Positions 4,737-6,505 of a DNA stretch of 6,505 bases are shown piece by piece; the stretch's first letter is position 1; every line of letters begins with the position of its first letter. A program made the translations under genes and the position numbers. The notes under the pieces were generated by a model. The model saw only the letters and a list, made by a program, of their open reading frames with translations, ran no database searches and was not told the origin of the DNA. Source of the DNA: Pseudomonadota bacterium (GTDB lineage: Bacteria; Pseudomonadota; Alphaproteobacteria; Rhizobiales; Xanthobacteraceae). Location: NCBI GenBank assembly GCA_023433965.1, contig JAEYTQ010000424.1, positions 1 to 6,505 of the forward strand, in the 5' to 3' direction.

Positions 4737-5475
4737 CACTGCGATCGCCGAGGCTCCGGCCACGGCTGCGACCGGCGGGAACATCTTGCAAGTCCGCAAC
4801 CTCGAAGCCTGGTATGGCGAGTCCCACATCCTGCACGGGATCAACTTCGACGTGAACGCGGGCGAGGTCGTCACCCTGCTCGGGCGCAACGGCGCCGGCA
4901 AGACCACCACGCTGAAGTCGATCATGGACATCATCGGCAAGCGTACCGGCTCGGTGAAGTTCAACAACCAGGAGATCATCCGCGCGACCTCCGACAAGAT
5001 CGCGCGCATGGGCATCGCGTTCTGCCCGGAGGAGCGGGGGATATTCTCCAGCCTCGACGTGCGGGAGAATTTGATGCTGCCGCCGGTGGTCCGCGAAGGC
5101 GGCCTGCCGCTCGACCAGATCTTCGAGCTGTTTCCGAACCTGAAGGAGCGGCTGGGCAGCCAGGGCACCAAGCTGTCGGGCGGCGAGCAGCAGATGCTCG
5201 CGATCGCCCGGATCCTGCGCACCGGCGCGAGCTTCCTGATGCTGGACGAGCCGACCGAGGGCCTTGCGCCCGTCATCATCCAGCAGATCGGCCACACCAT
5301 CGCGCGGCTCAAGAAGGAGGGCTTCACGATCCTCCTGGTCGAGCAGAACTTCCGCTTCGCCTCGACCGTGGCCGACCGCTACTACGTGGTCGAGCACGGC
5401 AAGATCATTGACGGTTTTTCCAACGCGGATCTTGCCGCCAACATGGACAAGCTCCACACCTATCTCGGTGTTTAG
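4729..5475 (+). CDS. livF: LivF-like ATP-binding subunit of a branched-chain amino acid-type ABC importer
   Basis: The 248-residue product is the partner ATPase of the LivG-like subunit. After a 17-residue Ala/Thr-rich leader it shows the A-loop region WYGESHILHGINFDV, Walker A GRNGAGKTT (52-60), Q-loop equivalent FCPEERGIFSSL (Glu at 101), signature LSGGEQQMLAIAR (149-161), Walker B FLMLDEP (D173, E174), D-loop region TEGLAP, and LLVEQN, where Gln206 replaces the switch His. Gln at the switch position also occurs in E. coli LivF, so it is normal for the subfamily. Length is slightly above the E. coli protein (237) because of the N-terminal leader. ATG 4729 lies inside the last codons of livG with GGGAG about 7 bases upstream, which points to translational coupling. 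The substrate-binding protein gene follows after 55 bases without a terminator, so the genes are probably one operon. Confidence 0.93.
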   Translation: MPDTAIAEAPATAATGGNILQVRNLEAWYGESHILHGINFDVNAGEVVTLLGRNGAGKTTTLKSIMDIIGKRTGSVKFNNQEIIRATSDKIARMGIAFCPEERGIFSSLDVRENLMLPPVVREGGLPLDQIFELFPNLKERLGSQGTKLSGGEQQMLAIARILRTGASFLMLDEPTEGLAPVIIQQIGHTIARLKKEGFTILLVEQNFRFASTVADRYYVVEHGKIIDGFSNADLAANMDKLHTYLGV

Positions 5476-5518
5476 CCGAGCAGACCGGACGATCGAGAGC
5501 AGCCATCAAATGAATATT

Positions 5519-5524
5519 GGGAGG
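5519..5524 (+). promoter_or_regulatory. strong ribosome binding site of the substrate-binding protein gene
   Basis: GGGAGG lies 6 bases before ATG 5531 and is among the best Shine-Dalgarno matches in the window. It fixes the start of the binding protein and fits the need to make far more of it than of the ATPases encoded upstream. Confidence 0.75.
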
Positions 5525-5530
5525 CGGATT

Positions 5531-6505
5531 ATGAAGCACGGCATTTCGGCACTGTTGCTTGGGACGGCCCTGGCGCTCGGCGCGGCAGGCAGCGCGGTCG
5601 CGCAGGACAAGAACATCAAGATCGGCGTGCTGACCGACAATTCCGGACTCTATGCCGACCTCGGTGGCGCTGGCTCGACCGTCGCCGCACAGATGGCGAT
5701 CGAGGATTCCGGGCTCGCTGCCAAGGGCTGGAAGCTCGACCTGATTTCCGCCGACCACCAGAACAAGCCCGACATCGGCTCCACGATTGCCCGGCAATGG
5801 ATCGACGTCGAGAAGGTCGACATCTTCATGGATGTCCTGAACTCCGGCGTTGCGCTGGCGGTGAACAACGTCGTCAAAGAGAAGAATTCCATCCTGATCA
5901 ACACAGGCGCGGCGACGTCGGATCTCACCAACGCGCAATGCTCGCCGAACACGGTCCACTGGGTCTATGATACCTATATGCTGGCCAACAGCACCGGGCA
6001 GGCGCTGGTGAAGGCGGGCGGCGACTCCTGGTATTTCCTCACTGCGGACTACGCCTTTGGCCATGCCCTCGAGCGCGACACCGCCGCGGTCGTGGTGAAG
6101 TCGGGCGGCAAGGTGATCGGCAACGTCAAGCATCCACTCAATACTGCCGACTTCTCGTCCTTCCTGCTTCAGGCGCAGGCCTCCAAGGCCAAGATTATCG
6201 GCATGGCCAATGCCGGCGGCGACACGACCAACACCATCAAGCAGGCGGCCGAGTTCGGCATCGTCTCGGGCGGCCAGAAGCTTGCGGGCCTGCTGCTCTT
6301 CATCACCGACGTGCACTCGCTCGGTCTGAAGGTGGCGCAGGGCTTGAACTTCACCGAGACCTTCTATTGGGACATGAACGACGGGACGCGCGCGTTCTCC
6401 AAGCGCTTCTCCGAGCGCATGAAGAACAAGGCGATGCCTTCGATGGTGCAGGCCGGCGTCTACTCGGGCCTGCTGCACTATTTCAAGGCGCTGGAGGCGA
6501 TGGGC
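5531..6505 (+). CDS. periplasmic substrate-binding protein of a HAAT-family ABC importer (partial, 3' end missing)
   Basis: The frame is open from ATG 5531 to the window edge (325 codons, no stop), so the C-terminus is missing; the family is usually about 380-410 residues long. Residues 1-24 form a Sec signal peptide (MKH, hydrophobic core ALLLGTALALGAAG, then SAVA before QD), so the mature protein is periplasmic. The rest is a Peripla_BP_6 (LivJ/LivK-like) two-lobe binding protein. It begins KIGVLTDNSGLYADLGGAGS (30-49), followed by VNNVVKEKNSILINTGAATSDLT (111-133, hinge and ligand loop region), WYFLTADYAFGHALERDT (167-184) and GLNFTETFYWDMN (281-293). One cysteine (C137) is visible. Such proteins in Bradyrhizobium bind many ligands besides Leu/Ile/Val, including aromatic acids and amides, so the substrate is open. 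It lies directly downstream of livF, and the permeases are expected beyond the window. Confidence 0.93.
   Translation, partial: MKHGISALLLGTALALGAAGSAVAQDKNIKIGVLTDNSGLYADLGGAGSTVAAQMAIEDSGLAAKGWKLDLISADHQNKPDIGSTIARQWIDVEKVDIFMDVLNSGVALAVNNVVKEKNSILINTGAATSDLTNAQCSPNTVHWVYDTYMLANSTGQALVKAGGDSWYFLTADYAFGHALERDTAAVVVKSGGKVIGNVKHPLNTADFSSFLLQAQASKAKIIGMANAGGDTTNTIKQAAEFGIVSGGQKLAGLLLFITDVHSLGLKVAQGLNFTETFYWDMNDGTRAFSKRFSERMKNKAMPSMVQAGVYSGLLHYFKALEAMG

Noticed and set aside
4155..5457. Long minus-strand open frames opposite livG and livF
   Set aside because: Antisense shadows of two unmistakable ABC ATPases; low-complexity composition and no motif.
5405..6478. Minus-strand open frame of 357 codons opposite the binding protein gene
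   Set aside because: Leu/Gly/His/Arg/Val-rich antisense shadow; the plus strand has a signal peptide and a full Peripla_BP_6 pattern.
1..6505. Search for tRNA, rRNA, CRISPR arrays, insertion sequences, phage or defence genes
   Set aside because: No such element was seen by eye on either strand; base composition is even across the window and gives no sign of recent transfer.

Overview
The window reads as a piece of an alphaproteobacterial chromosome, most likely Bradyrhizobium or a close relative (Nitrobacteraceae). The evidence is the high G+C content, the close resemblance of several proteins to bradyrhizobial families (the LivG-type ATPase with an MPYGRKR signature, the Nu-class GST, CsaA, the PAS_5-like protein), and a textbook EcfG-type promoter (GGAAC-N17-CGTT), the general stress response signature of this class. 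This assignment is by recognition only; no search was run.

Layout. The tail of an unrecognised gene (1-109) is followed by a DUF429 RNase H-fold protein (156-824, +). A small rhizobial-type helical protein lies tail to tail with it (830-1042, -). A 50-residue single-span membrane protein (1183-1335, +) sits directly behind the EcfG-type promoter. Next is a Nu-class glutathione transferase gene (1447-2151, +) broken by an in-frame TAG at codon 33. It abuts the csaA tRNA-binding/chaperone gene (2155-2526, -). csaA is divergent from an ArsC/Spx-like (YffB type) gene (2633-2992, +), which in turn abuts a PAS_5-like sensory or ligand-binding protein gene (2996-3640, -).

The right-hand 2.5 kb is the first half of a branched-chain amino acid-type (HAAT family) ABC importer operon: livG-like ATPase (3981-4736), livF-like ATPase (4729-5475, overlapping by 8 bases) and a periplasmic substrate-binding protein (5531 to the window end, still open). 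The two permeases are not in the window and would be expected downstream. The 340-base region before livG holds a sigma-54-like -24/-12 element and a set of four alternating CCGGAGG/CCTCCGG arms that could form mutually exclusive hairpins in the leader RNA.

Apart from the importer, the genes are unrelated single-gene housekeeping or stress functions on alternating strands. The best leads are the nonsense mutation in the GST gene, the EcfG-controlled small membrane protein, the structured livG leader, and a Gln in the Walker B strand of the LivG-like ATPase. I see no defence system, mobile element, CRISPR array, tRNA or rRNA.
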